Assembly: GCF_014197145.1 (NCBI RefSeq)
Contig: NZ_JACIEZ010000014.1
Span: 1 to 64,000 of the forward strand
DNA: 64,000 nucleotides
Direction of reading: 5' to 3'
Source of the DNA: Gellertiella hungarica
GTDB taxonomy: Bacteria; Pseudomonadota; Alphaproteobacteria; Rhizobiales; Rhizobiaceae
Within the stretch, counting starts at the first letter, position 1. The number at the start of each line of letters is the position of its first letter. Below, piece after piece: positions 8,179-16,791 of the stretch. Under the pieces are notes generated by a model, which saw only the letters and a list, made by a program, of their open reading frames with translations, made no database searches and had not been told where the DNA came from. Made by a program: the position numbers and the translations under genes.

Positions 8179-9190
8179 CTGGCTCGATCGTTGGGACGAG
8201 GGCCGCGCCCAACGTGGCGAAGAGGCCAAGGAGACCACGGACCTCATTCTGGACGCCGATCGTGCATTCCCCGGCATGGGAGCGGCTGAAACGCTAGAGG
8301 AGTTCTGCGTACTCGCGGAAACGGCCGCCGCTGATCCGGGTTTCTTTGATCCGCCTGATTCAAGCGACCAAACCTTTGAGCTGCGGGATGGCTGGCTGAA
8401 ATTCCCTTCGGACATCTCAACGGATGTCGCGGAAAACAACATCGTGTGGGCCAGGATCACGGAGAGCGGAAAACGCGATAAGGCGGTGGTGATCTTCCAT
8501 CACTGGAACGCCGAAAGTCGGAACCGGCAGATTGCCGGGTTCCTCTCCTGGCAAGGGATCACGGTTATCGAGATCGCCATGCCTTACCACTTGGAGCGCA
8601 AGCGCCCGGGCTCGCTCTATGCCGATTACATGCTCAGCGCCAATCTCGGCCGAACGGTGCAGGCCGTCAGACAGGCTGTATGGGACGGGCGCAAGCTTAT
8701 CCGCTGGCTAAAGCGCGAGGGGTATCGGGATGTTTCTGTCCTCGGGATGAGTCTTGGTTCCTGGATAGCCGGACTGGTCGCGGCGCATGAGACCGCCGTT
8801 TCTCGGGCGTCACTCTTCCTCACGGCAGGAAGCCTTGCCGAAATGGTATGGACCGGGCGCGCAACCCGTTCGATCCGGAAGAGTCTCGAGCCGCATCTTG
8901 CGCTTGCCCAGCTTCAACGAGCGTGGGCACCACTCGATCTTGAAGACCATGCAGACAGGCTGGCGCGGCCAAGCCTCGAAATTCATGTCATCCTGGCATC
9001 GAGGGACACGGTTGTTTTACCGGGCCTGTCAGAACGCCTGCTGAAGCGGCTGCAGAATGCCGGAGCCAGAGTGAGCGTGCTGCGGCTGAATTGCGGGCAC
9101 TACTCTCTTGGGCGGCCACCCTACATCTTGGGAGCCGGATGGAGCCTGAAGCGGTTTCTGATGCGCAAGCGCGAGGCCGCCCAGGCTTAG
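8168..9190 (+). CDS. alpha/beta hydrolase family protein
   Basis: A 340-residue cytoplasmic protein. The nucleophile elbow GMSLGS lies near residue 198 and the probable catalytic His in NCGHYSLG near residue 313; an Asp in between (ILASRDTVV) completes a plausible triad. The substrate is unknown; the family covers esterases, lipases and lactonases. The gene overlaps the membrane-protein gene by 11 bp (ATG inside its last codons), indicating coupled translation. Hydrolysis of a signal or lipid presented by the membrane partner is one guess. The fold call is good, the activity is inferred. Confidence 0.8.
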   Translation: MFHSWLDRWDEGRAQRGEEAKETTDLILDADRAFPGMGAAETLEEFCVLAETAAADPGFFDPPDSSDQTFELRDGWLKFPSDISTDVAENNIVWARITESGKRDKAVVIFHHWNAESRNRQIAGFLSWQGITVIEIAMPYHLERKRPGSLYADYMLSANLGRTVQAVRQAVWDGRKLIRWLKREGYRDVSVLGMSLGSWIAGLVAAHETAVSRASLFLTAGSLAEMVWTGRATRSIRKSLEPHLALAQLQRAWAPLDLEDHADRLARPSLEIHVILASRDTVVLPGLSERLLKRLQNAGARVSVLRLNCGHYSLGRPPYILGAGWSLKRFLMRKREAAQA

Positions 9191-9650
9191 GAGCGCTTGA
9201 GCGCCGCATCGAGCGGCACCCAACCGCAACGAGGGGAGCCCCCTTCGGCCCCTCCCTTCAAACTCCCCTTCCCCCCTCACGACGGAGGCGCCCCGCAAGC
9301 GGGACGGTTCACTGAGGCTTGTTGTCGTTTCCGGCTAGGAGCGTCGACGTGAGCTCAACCACCGCTGCAGCATCACGGCGATGGAGATCCGACCTGGCGG
9401 CCGGATCACGATTTGCCGGTTGAAGGCAAAGACGACGGCCGGGGCTACGAAGGCCGCGTTTTCAGGCCGCTCCTTAGTGGCCGTACGTAATCTAATGCTG
9501 CGCACAATACGTCGGGCCCCGCCTTGGCGTGCAACCCTAAAGGGTTCTCCTCTCCGCTGCGCTCCGTTGCGATCGCTTCGCGATGCACTCGGCGGTTCCA
9601 GCCGTAATCGAGCTTCGCGATTACGCACAACCACTAAGGAGGAACCTCTG
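9191..9650. other. 460-bp GC-rich intergenic leader
   Basis: No convincing gene. The 3' part carries a hairpin with 8-bp arms (CGTAATCG/CGATTACG) around 9603-9626 just ahead of the next gene, and the phrase GCTGCGCTCCG that recurs in other leaders of this plasmid (near 17100). I see no promoter boxes I would defend. Confidence 0.4.
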
Positions 9651-9848
9651 ATGAAAACGCTCGTAACCTTCTGCCAGAAAACCGGCCGTCGCCTTCGCCA
9701 GTTCATCAACCGGCAAATCGCGAAGCTGTCCCACAAGGGCCAACTTCGGTTCTCCATCGCCGTGATGCTTCCGCTCATCGCCAAGGTCGAGTTCAGCTAT
9801 CAAGTCGAGCTCAACAGCAAGGCCGGAAACGACAACAAGCCTCAGTGA
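9651..9848 (+). CDS. small basic hypothetical protein (65 aa)
   Basis: The ATG at 9651 follows a strong AAGGAGG at 9637-9643. The product is a basic 65-residue protein whose first half is an amphipathic helix (TGRRLRQFINRQIAKLS) with a moderately hydrophobic middle (FSIAVMLPLIAKVEF), possibly membrane-associated. It is not assigned to a family. Confidence 0.6.
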   Translation: MKTLVTFCQKTGRRLRQFINRQIAKLSHKGQLRFSIAVMLPLIAKVEFSYQVELNSKAGNDNKPQ

Positions 9849-9945
9849 AGCACGGCCGCACCCTGCCCTGCAGGGTGCGGCCTATCCGTCGTGATCCCGA
9901 ACCCGCGGCCTTGCACGCGCCCGCAGGAAGCATATTTGCTGGAAC

Positions 9946-10197
9946 ATGACCGACTTTCCAAAAGCGCCACCCGAAAAGGATGAACGCCGCTACATCGCGT
10001 GTCAGATGGCGGTGGAAACTGTTTTGCAGGACCTGGTAGAGGATGCCATGCGCCGAGGTTGGGAGGAGACGGAAGTCCTCTCTGCCATTACAGAGGTTGC
10101 GGACAACCTCATGCTGGCGGCGGATGCCAATCGGGATCTAGACCTGCTTCTCGCTGCTCTGAGAAGAAACATGCCCCCGCCCAATCTTGCCGGTTAG
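9946..10197 (+). CDS. small helical hypothetical protein (83 aa)
   Basis: An all-helical, acidic product of 83 residues. Its stop overlaps the stop of the convergent DNA-ligase gene. Upstream of the ATG lies GCAGGAAG, a fair ribosome-binding site. No family is recognised. Confidence 0.5.
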   Translation: MTDFPKAPPEKDERRYIACQMAVETVLQDLVEDAMRRGWEETEVLSAITEVADNLMLAADANRDLDLLLAALRRNMPPPNLAG

Positions 10198-11249
10198 GCG
10201 TCTCCAACATCGAGCGAATATACTGCCGCTGCGTCTTCAGGGTCGCGAAGTCCCTTGAACGAGGCGTGGCGCAGTTTCCCGTCGGACGTCCATCCCCGGA
10301 AGTCGATCTCAGCGATCAGGCCTGGATCTGTCGCGATGCGGGTCTTCTCTTTGAAGCGGATCACCGGCTTGTTCGTTTTCAGCTCGTCGAGCTGCTTTCG
10401 CAACGCTCGCGCTTGCTGATGTTTAAAGCCAGTTCCGACACTTCCGACATAGACGTACTCACCTCCTCTGAGAGCTCCGAGAAGGAGGCTTCCAAAGCCA
10501 TCTGGCATAGCTGACGACAGTTCATAGCCGAGGATGGCAAAGCTTTCGCGCTGGACGCACTTGATCTTAATCCAGTCGCCAGTCTTGCCCGGTCTGTAGG
10601 GGCGATCACGATGCTTGCCGATGATGCCTTCCAGGCCCAGCGCGCAAGCGTGTTCGATCAGCCTTTCGGGATCCTCGTTGATTTCCTCGGACAAGCGGAT
10701 CGCCCCTGTGGCCTCATCAAGCAGATCCTCAAGGATGTGCCGCCGTGCAGCAAACTCCAGCTTACGCAGATCATGGCCGTCGAGGTACATGAGATCGAAC
10801 GCGAACATGAGCGCGGTTGCAGCCGGGTGTTTTCCGGTCCGGCCCCCAAGCGAGCCCTGCAGCAGCCCGAAGTCTGATCGCCCCATCTCGTCGAGCACGA
10901 CGGCTTCACCATCGAGGATGAATGTCGCCGGACCAAGAGCGGCCGCCGCTGACGCAATGGCCGGGAATCTTTCCGTCCAGTCAAAGCCGCCGCGTGTCAG
11001 GATCCTCACCTTGGATAGCTCCCGGTGGACAGAAATCCGGTAGCCGTCCCACTTGATATCGTAGGACCATTCAGGCCCCTTCGGCGGGCGGTTCTTCAAG
11101 ACGGCTAGGCAAGGTTCGACGCGATCCGGCATGGGATCGAACAGGAGGCGCGGCTGTTCAGGGTCGCGAGGTCTCAGGCGTCCGCTTCGCAGCGGCGCCT
11201 TATCTTCCGTCAGAAGCGGTTTTGGCGGCTTTCGCGGTCCTTTTACCAT
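10194..11249 (-). CDS. ATP-dependent DNA ligase (LigD ligase-domain type)
   Basis: A 351-residue stand-alone nucleotidyltransferase plus OB-fold ligase. Motif I is YDIKWDGYR with the adenylated Lys at about residue 66; motif III FILDGEAVVLDE is near 113-124, motif IV EGIIGKH near 213 and motif V WIKIKC near 228. The end (ELSSAMPDGFGSLLLGAL onward) is the OB fold typical of LigD ligases. It seals nicked or broken DNA with ATP and in bacteria works with Ku in end joining. No Ku, polymerase or nuclease domain is in the window, so it may assist plasmid establishment or use chromosomal Ku. Confidence 0.9.
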   Translation of the reverse strand: MVKGPRKPPKPLLTEDKAPLRSGRLRPRDPEQPRLLFDPMPDRVEPCLAVLKNRPPKGPEWSYDIKWDGYRISVHRELSKVRILTRGGFDWTERFPAIASAAAALGPATFILDGEAVVLDEMGRSDFGLLQGSLGGRTGKHPAATALMFAFDLMYLDGHDLRKLEFAARRHILEDLLDEATGAIRLSEEINEDPERLIEHACALGLEGIIGKHRDRPYRPGKTGDWIKIKCVQRESFAILGYELSSAMPDGFGSLLLGALRGGEYVYVGSVGTGFKHQQARALRKQLDELKTNKPVIRFKEKTRIATDPGLIAEIDFRGWTSDGKLRHASFKGLRDPEDAAAVYSLDVGDA

Positions 11250-11329
11250 TCCGCCATTTCAGCAGAGACAGCTTAACAACCCGCTTAGGAAGCCTCTGGA
11301 CCTCCGTCCGCTTGCTCCATAGGGTTTCG

Positions 11330-11566
11330 GTGCCCGGAAACGACGTAGGACAGGCACTGGTGGATCAGGCAACCGCCCAGGAGCTGCTGAAGCTCATTCA
11401 CAGTATCGCAGATCCTTGCGAGGATATCATCGCCAAGGCTGGCGATCTCGCCGGCGATCCGTCCCAACCGCCAGAGATCCAGCAAGCCTCTGCTGACCTG
11501 GCTGCGACTGTTGAACAGCTGTTTCAGATCGCCCACTACATCATGAACGCAACGCCCAGGCTGTAG
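11330..11566 (+). CDS. small helical hypothetical protein
   Basis: A 78-residue acidic, wholly helical protein from GTG 11330, with only a weak AGGG before the start. It resembles a four-helix or coiled-coil domain (EIQQASADLAATVEQLFQI at residues about 51-69). It diverges from the DNA-ligase gene and ends 7 bp before the right repeat copy. No family; coding is likely from composition. Confidence 0.45.
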   Translation: MPGNDVGQALVDQATAQELLKLIHSIADPCEDIIAKAGDLAGDPSQPPEIQQASADLAATVEQLFQIAHYIMNATPRL

Positions 11567-11572
11567 AGGCAA

Positions 11573-11773
11573 GGAACGGTTTTGCCGGGGGAAGTCGGTC
11601 CCGGCTTCCGCTTCGCGGCGCTATGCTAAGCCTCCTGCGGCTTCCCTTCTTCGTCAAAACCGTGTCGAGAATCCCCGCTTTCCCGCCCCTGAAGGAGGGG
11701 CGGCGCTATGCTGAAAGCTCCGATGTTCTTCATTGCCCTTCTCGGATCTCGGACTGGCGCCGATCGATCCGAG
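11573..11773. repeat. 202-bp direct repeat, right copy
   Basis: Near-identical to 1845-2046 (four substitutions, one missing C in the stretch CTTCTTCCGTC). Same orientation. It begins just after a small gene and marks the border between the ligase block and the ParB/repC block. Confidence 0.9.
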
Positions 11774-12245
11774 CCGAGCGGCTAACCGCCGCTATCGACA
11801 CATTGAATCAAGTTGAAATGGAGAGCTGCCCGAGGAGCGGAGCGCTCATCACTCGGAGCGCAGCGGGCAGATCCATCGTTTTATAACCTGGTGAAGACGG
11901 AGAACCGGCGTCGCCGGTTCGCATCCGCAAGGAGCGGCCGGGATCGGCCGCCCATGGATCCTACCCTGTACCGCTCTTACGATAGGTCGCCAATCGCGCC
12001 AATGGGCAAGCGCGCAGGCGCTGTCGCTCGTCAGGAAAAACGGCTTTCGCCGTCAAGCCGGCAAACCTTCCGTTTTTCCTTCCTCCCGCCCCATGACCCG
12101 ATCCGCGTCCTAACGGGAGCGGGCTGCGCCCTCCCCCTTCGTTCCGCCGGATGTGGGGGCACATCCTTCGAAAACGAAGGCAGAGGCTTCGCCCACTAGC
12201 GGGGCTTGCTCCCAAGGGAAACGGGAAAAACTGGAGCAAGAGACC
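11774..12245. other. 472-bp leader of the ParB-domain gene with several hairpins
   Basis: No protein gene. Three hairpin-forming segments can be seen: 9-bp arms around 11903-11921 (GAACCGGCG/CGCCGGTTC), a short GGCCG/CGGCC repeat near 11937-11950, and perfect 10-bp arms at 12034-12043 and 12070-12079 (GGAAAAACGG/CCGTTTTTCC). These could be operators or structures in the leader transcript of the downstream gene. Confidence 0.45.
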
Positions 12246-14174
12246 ATGAGCAACATCATCGCGATAGCATTGAACAAGCTGGACGCAGACCCGAAGAACG
12301 TCCGCAAGACTTACACCAAGGAGAGCATCGAGAGCCTGTCGGCCTCGATCCTCGCCAATGGCGTCATCCAAAACCTTGTGGTGCGCAAGGCATCCAAGGG
12401 AAGATACCTCGTAACCGCTGGCGGTCGCCGCCTTGCAGCCCTCAATCTTCTGGCCGAACGGGGCGAGATCACGGCTGACTACGCTGTGAATGTCATTGTC
12501 CGGGAGGCGGGTGACGCCACGGAATTAAGCCTGACCGAGAACGTGATGCGGGAGGCGATGCACCCCGCCGACCAGTTCGAGGCATTCAGAGCGTTGTTCA
12601 ATGAGGGCAAGTCAATCAAGGACATCGCCGCCCGGTTCGGGACAACCGAAATCATCGTCAACCGCCGTCTTGCGCTGGCGAAGGTTTCCCCTGTCTTGTT
12701 CGCGGCGTTCCGCGCCGAGGATATGACCTTTGAGCAGCTTGCCGCCTTCACCATCACCGACGATCACGCTCGACAGGAAGAGGTGTGGAATGCCCTCCCC
12801 TCATGGGATCGCAGCGCCAACACAATCAAGCGCCGTCTCGCCGTGGATGAAGTCCCCGCAAGCGACAAGCGGCTCGCGCTGATCGGCGGGTTAGAGGTTT
12901 ATGAGGCGGCTGGCGGTCCAGTGCGCCGCGACCTGTTTGCCGAGCAGGGAGGAGGCTTTGCATGCGATAGCGGCTTGCTTGAAAAGCTGGTTGCCGAGAA
13001 GTTGGAGGTCGAGGCGGAAGCTGTGAAGGCCGAAGGCTGGAAATGGGTCGAGTGGTGCGCTCAGCAGCCGGATAACATCTATCAGATGGCCCGGGTTTAC
13101 CCGCAGCGCGTGGACCTCAGCGACGAGGATCAAGCCAAGCTTGACGCACTGACTGAGCGTTATGACGAACTGGCGGCGCAGATCGATGCGGATCAGGAGG
13201 ATGAAGGTGCAGAGGCCGCCTTGTCCGCCGTCGAGCAGGAAATCGCCGTCCTGCAGAAGCGCGAAGAAGCCTATCGCAGCGAAGACCTCGCAATGGCAGG
13301 GGCAATCGTCACAATCGACCATTGGGGCAAGTTGTCGGTGCTGAGAGGCCTTGTCCGCGACGAGGACAAGAAGAAGGCCGAGGCCACGGAAGGGAAGCAA
13401 GGCGGGGCGACCGAGGAGGCTGACGGCGCTTCGAAATCTACGGGGCTGACCCATTCAGCCGCATTGATTGAAGACCTGACCGCTCAGAAGACGGCGGCAC
13501 TTCGTGTCGAGCTGGGGAACAATCCCGACATTGCGCTTGTGGCGGTCGTCCACGCGATACTGCTCAAGGTGCAGTACCGTACGGCATGGGGCATTCCCGG
13601 CCACCAGAGCGCGCTTGAAATCTCTGTCACCCATGAAGTGCTGGACGGTTCGATGAAGCGTCCCGCCGAGAACAAGGCCCTTGAGGCGTGGGGAAGCCTT
13701 GAGGAAAACTATGGGCATCGGCTTCCCGGCGATCCTGCTGACCTTTGGGAATGGCTGATGGATCAATCACAAAGCGAATTGTTGCAGCTTCTGGCCTATG
13801 CCGCCGCCCATTCCGTCAATGCGGTTGAGAAGAAGTTCAGCAGTCGCAGCCAAGCGCTGGCCCATGCCGACCAGATGGGCCGCGCATTGAACGTGGACAT
13901 GCATGACTGGTTTGAGACTACGGCGGAAAGCTATTTCAGCCACGTCAACAGGCCGACCATTCAAGCCGTTGTTGCCGAGGTGCGCGGCGAGGATTTCGCC
14001 GCGGGTGTCGGCAACATGAAGAAGGGTGAGGCTGCGGAGTATGCCGCCAAGTCCATCAAGGACAGCGGTTGGCTTCCGCCTCACGTTCGGATCGCGTCTG
14101 ACCCCGACGCAGAGGGTGAGGCTGAAACCTCAGAGGACAAGAACGAACACTCGTTCCCGATGGCAGCGGAATAA
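12246..14174 (+). CDS. large ParB/RepB/Spo0J-domain protein
   Basis: A 642-residue protein from the ATG at 12246 (CTGGAGC upstream). Residues 1-100 form a ParB N-terminal nuclease/CTPase-like domain with TAGGRRLAAL near 54-63 and ENVMREAMHPADQFEAF near 97-113; a KorB/ParB helix-turn-helix follows (IKDIAARFGTTEIIVNRRL). The rest is long, acidic and Glu/Ala-rich. Orphan ParB proteins of this size occur on many alphaproteobacterial plasmids, without a ParA beside them, and have no settled role. Here it precedes the stand-alone repC unit. Confidence 0.85.
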   Translation: MSNIIAIALNKLDADPKNVRKTYTKESIESLSASILANGVIQNLVVRKASKGRYLVTAGGRRLAALNLLAERGEITADYAVNVIVREAGDATELSLTENVMREAMHPADQFEAFRALFNEGKSIKDIAARFGTTEIIVNRRLALAKVSPVLFAAFRAEDMTFEQLAAFTITDDHARQEEVWNALPSWDRSANTIKRRLAVDEVPASDKRLALIGGLEVYEAAGGPVRRDLFAEQGGGFACDSGLLEKLVAEKLEVEAEAVKAEGWKWVEWCAQQPDNIYQMARVYPQRVDLSDEDQAKLDALTERYDELAAQIDADQEDEGAEAALSAVEQEIAVLQKREEAYRSEDLAMAGAIVTIDHWGKLSVLRGLVRDEDKKKAEATEGKQGGATEEADGASKSTGLTHSAALIEDLTAQKTAALRVELGNNPDIALVAVVHAILLKVQYRTAWGIPGHQSALEISVTHEVLDGSMKRPAENKALEAWGSLEENYGHRLPGDPADLWEWLMDQSQSELLQLLAYAAAHSVNAVEKKFSSRSQALAHADQMGRALNVDMHDWFETTAESYFSHVNRPTIQAVVAEVRGEDFAAGVGNMKKGEAAEYAAKSIKDSGWLPPHVRIASDPDAEGEAETSEDKNEHSFPMAAE

Positions 14175-14242
14175 TCCCGCCGCTGCTTTCCGCCGGTCAC
14201 GTCCTCCAGCGTGACCGGCTACCCTATTCCAGAGGACAAGCC

Positions 14243-14422
14243 ATGCTTGATTCCGTACCTGATCCGACCCTTGCCGCCGAAAGCTGCTGCCAGCTAATCA
14301 ACGCCTACCTGAACGATCCGGAGCATGTTGATTGGGATGACGTGCAAAAGGCACTCGATACAGCGCTAAAGGCCTTCGATCTGCCACCGACCCACTTTGA
14401 GGAGGCTATTCAGCGCGGCTGA
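14243..14422 (+). CDS. small hypothetical protein (59 aa)
   Basis: The ATG at 14243 follows CAGAGGACAAG, a fair ribosome-binding site, 68 bp after the ParB-domain gene. The 59-residue product is acidic and helical (DPEHVDWDDVQKALDTALK in the middle). It probably belongs to the same transcript. No family is recognised. Confidence 0.55.
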   Translation: MLDSVPDPTLAAESCCQLINAYLNDPEHVDWDDVQKALDTALKAFDLPPTHFEEAIQRG

Positions 14423-14621
14423 GTTTACTGCAAGATCGCACCTTAGCGCCCGCTTTGGCATCGAGCCAATGCGGGCGCTTTCGCAGGTGCCTGGGAGGCA
14501 GAAACGTATCGGGGGACGGCACATCAGGCCGCTTGTTGAGAGGAGGCCCGCGCCCCCTCCTCTCAAACTCTCCTCCCCACCCGGTTGAATTTCCCCAACA
14601 ATAACGGGGGGTAAATCCTAC

Positions 14622-14638
14622 TCTGGAAACGTTCCAGA
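14622..14638. promoter_or_regulatory. 7-bp inverted repeat upstream of the stand-alone repC
   Basis: TCTGGAA and TTCCAGA separated by 3 bases, about 370 bp before repC. A possible operator for a plasmid regulator; no binding protein can be named. Confidence 0.35.
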
Positions 14639-14855
14639 TTTCAGTGTGAAGAGAGCGAAGACGCGGAAAAGCATGCTAACAAATTGAAACGTAAGCGCTA
14701 TTTCAGATGTCGGCTGAACCGGCGCAGCAGCGCGGAAATGTGTCAACTTGCATCAATCCGGTATCTCAGGCTACAAATCGTAACGAGCGGAACCGTAACC
14801 GATTCCGACTCACACATTCTAACAGCTTTTTGGAGATCACACCCGGCCCAGAAAA

Positions 14856-14911
14856 GAAAAACCGCTCCCGAAGAATCCGGAAGCGGTCTGCAGTTCGGTA
14901 ATAATAAGCCA
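14856..14911 (-). ncRNA. antisense RNA (ctRNA) upstream of stand-alone repC
   Basis: On the minus strand a promoter-like TTGACA (14945-14940) is followed after 17 bases by GAGAAC (14922-14917), and about 30-50 bases later by a rho-independent terminator: stem at 14861-14887 (ACCGCT...AGCGGT with inner CCG/CGG) and then five T. A short RNA complementary to the repC leader, lying just upstream of repC, is the hallmark of the repABC incompatibility RNA, which lowers repC expression. The ends are approximate and the assignment rests on position and signals. Confidence 0.65.
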
Positions 14912-14916
14912 AAACC

Positions 14917-14945
14917 GTTCTCGCAGACCTCCCCTCCGATGTCAA
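14917..14945 (-). promoter_or_regulatory. putative ctRNA promoter
   Basis: TTGACA, 17-base spacer, then a weak -10 GAGAAC on the minus strand. The -35 matches consensus exactly; the -10 is poor, so this is inferred from the terminator and the gene context. Confidence 0.45.
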
Positions 14946-15007
14946 TAATCAAAACACCTTTTCGGTGAACGGCGGAGCTTTGTCTGGCCTCTGACAGGAG
15001 ACGGACG

Positions 15008-16288
15008 ATGGGGGAACCCACACAACACAAGCGGCCGACAGGTCGCAGAATGACGAAGGAGCGAGCCGAATTCCGGCGACTGGCGCAGTCAACGGAAATC
15101 GGAACGGTGACGCGCGGCCAGCTGGCGGTACTTGCAAGAAACCTGATGACAATCGGGATGGTTACGACCGCAGAATATGCGTTGCTGGAAGCCATCATAA
15201 CGACCGCCAAGGCAGACGCCTTCGACAAAGGAGGGCGGCCGATCGTCTACAAGTCGAACCGACAGCTCGGCTATGACATCAACAAGTCGCCAGGGCGCGT
15301 AAGCCGGATTCTCTCCCGATTGTACGACCTCGGCCTTGTCACCATGCAGGACAGTGCGAATTTCAAGCGCTACCCGATCCGTGACGGCGAAGGTGATATT
15401 GCCGACGCCTGCGGCATTGATCTGCGTGTCCTGATCGCTCGGCACCATGAACTTGATCAGCTGGTGCGCCAGAAACGGGAAGAGATTCGAGTGCGCGACA
15501 GCGCGGCGCGTCGCTTCCGGGACGCTCTGCGTGCCGCGAGATATGCTCTGGCGTCCTCAACCGAGCGAGGGGAAGCCATTCTCGGGCGGATCGGGTCCCG
15601 TGTTGAGAAGATCGCGGCCTTCATAGGATCGGCCAAGCACGCACCGGCCCATGTCCGCCGGAAGGCAACAATGCTTTTGGAGTGGCTTGCCGACCGATTG
15701 CGCAACGTGAATCGGTCCCCGCAAGCGCCCGACATAGATGCAAATCTGACATGCGCGGATGTCGAAAACGACATGCACATACAGATTACAACCCCAAGAC
15801 CTTTTGAAGCTCGTAATGATGAACGGCGTTCGCCTAACGGCGAACAAATCAGTTCGTTAAGGGCTGGCTCCGCCAGCAAGAGGGCTTTTGAGGAAAGCCT
15901 GGGGAGCCGTTCGCGCCAAAGCCATAGGCAACTGCAAGTGCGGCCTTCACTTGTGGCGCTGGAAGATGTGTGGCGGGCTACGCCAAGCCTTGCCGAATAT
16001 GGCTACCAGCCCCCGCGTAGCTGGGCGGACCTGGACCAGATCGCTCCCAAACTTTGCCGCATCGCCGGCGTGTCCGAGGATGCGCGCCAGCGGGCCGTGG
16101 AACGAATGGGCCAGCAGGCGGCTGCGGTTGCGATCGCTCTGACCTTTGAGAAATACACGCGCGCCGAAATCAGCTCGCCGGGCGGGTATTTGCGGGCCAT
16201 GACAGACCGAGCCGCGATCGGAGAGCTTCATCTGAACCGCTCGGTATTTGGGTTGGCAGCCCGCAATTCTATGGAGGCGCGCGCTTGA
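15008..16288 (+). CDS. repC: plasmid replication initiator RepC (stand-alone)
   Basis: A 426-residue RepC-family initiator. The N-terminal winged-helix DNA-binding region (about residues 30-135, with YKSNRQLGYDINKSPGRVSR) is followed by a long helical middle and a C-terminal domain from about 315 (SLVALEDVWRATPSLAEYG). RepC binds an AT-rich origin inside its own gene; a less GC-rich stretch lies near 15730-15800. No repAB precedes it, but an antisense RNA does. It starts at the ATG after CAGGAGACGGACG. It differs clearly from the second RepC at 30852, so the plasmid carries two replication units. Confidence 0.9.
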   Translation: MGEPTQHKRPTGRRMTKERAEFRRLAQSTEIGTVTRGQLAVLARNLMTIGMVTTAEYALLEAIITTAKADAFDKGGRPIVYKSNRQLGYDINKSPGRVSRILSRLYDLGLVTMQDSANFKRYPIRDGEGDIADACGIDLRVLIARHHELDQLVRQKREEIRVRDSAARRFRDALRAARYALASSTERGEAILGRIGSRVEKIAAFIGSAKHAPAHVRRKATMLLEWLADRLRNVNRSPQAPDIDANLTCADVENDMHIQITTPRPFEARNDERRSPNGEQISSLRAGSASKRAFEESLGSRSRQSHRQLQVRPSLVALEDVWRATPSLAEYGYQPPRSWADLDQIAPKLCRIAGVSEDARQRAVERMGQQAAAVAIALTFEKYTRAEISSPGGYLRAMTDRAAIGELHLNRSVFGLAARNSMEARA

Positions 16289-16791
16289 TGAATATTCGCT
16301 TGGTGGGAGCCGCGCTGGCTGCGCTTCTGTTCACTGCCTCCGCTGCGTCGGCCGATTTTTCAGGCCAGGCGTGGGTGATTGATGGAGACACCTTCAGCAT
16401 TCGTCAGCAGAGGATCCGCATTGCGGCTATTGACGCTTGTGAGCGCGATCAAACCGGCTTCAGGAATGGCGCGATATGGAGGTGCGGCATCGAGGCACGA
16501 CGGTTCCTCGCCAGCTTGATCGATGGCAAGCATGTCCGCTGCATTGAAGTCGATCGAGACCAGTACAAACGCCTTGTCGGCCAGTGCTTCGTCGATGGCT
16601 CGGATATTGGCCTTGAAATGGTGAAGGCGGGCCAAGCCAGCCTCCTGTTGCGCTATCTGCCAAGATCCCACCCGATTGACCTGAGCCAGTACCGCCACGC
16701 CGAGGATCGTGCCCGACAGCGAGGCCAAGGCTTGTGGGGCGCCCAGGTTGAATCGCCCTCCTCCTATCGCCGCAGCCATTCCGGCAACTGA
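16288..16791 (+). CDS. secreted thermonuclease (SNase) family protein
   Basis: A 167-residue protein whose first 23 residues form a signal peptide (ends ASAADF). The SNase-like core has VIDGDTF near residue 29, IRIAAIDACE near 46 and a later Arg-containing helix, so the metal-binding Asp pair and general base Glu positions are kept. Staphylococcal-type nucleases cut single- and double-stranded DNA and RNA. The ATG at 16288 overlaps the repC stop by one base. It is the only one of four thermonuclease-like proteins in the window that keeps the active-site pattern. Confidence 0.8.
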   Translation: MNIRLVGAALAALLFTASAASADFSGQAWVIDGDTFSIRQQRIRIAAIDACERDQTGFRNGAIWRCGIEARRFLASLIDGKHVRCIEVDRDQYKRLVGQCFVDGSDIGLEMVKAGQASLLLRYLPRSHPIDLSQYRHAEDRARQRGQGLWGAQVESPSSYRRSHSGN

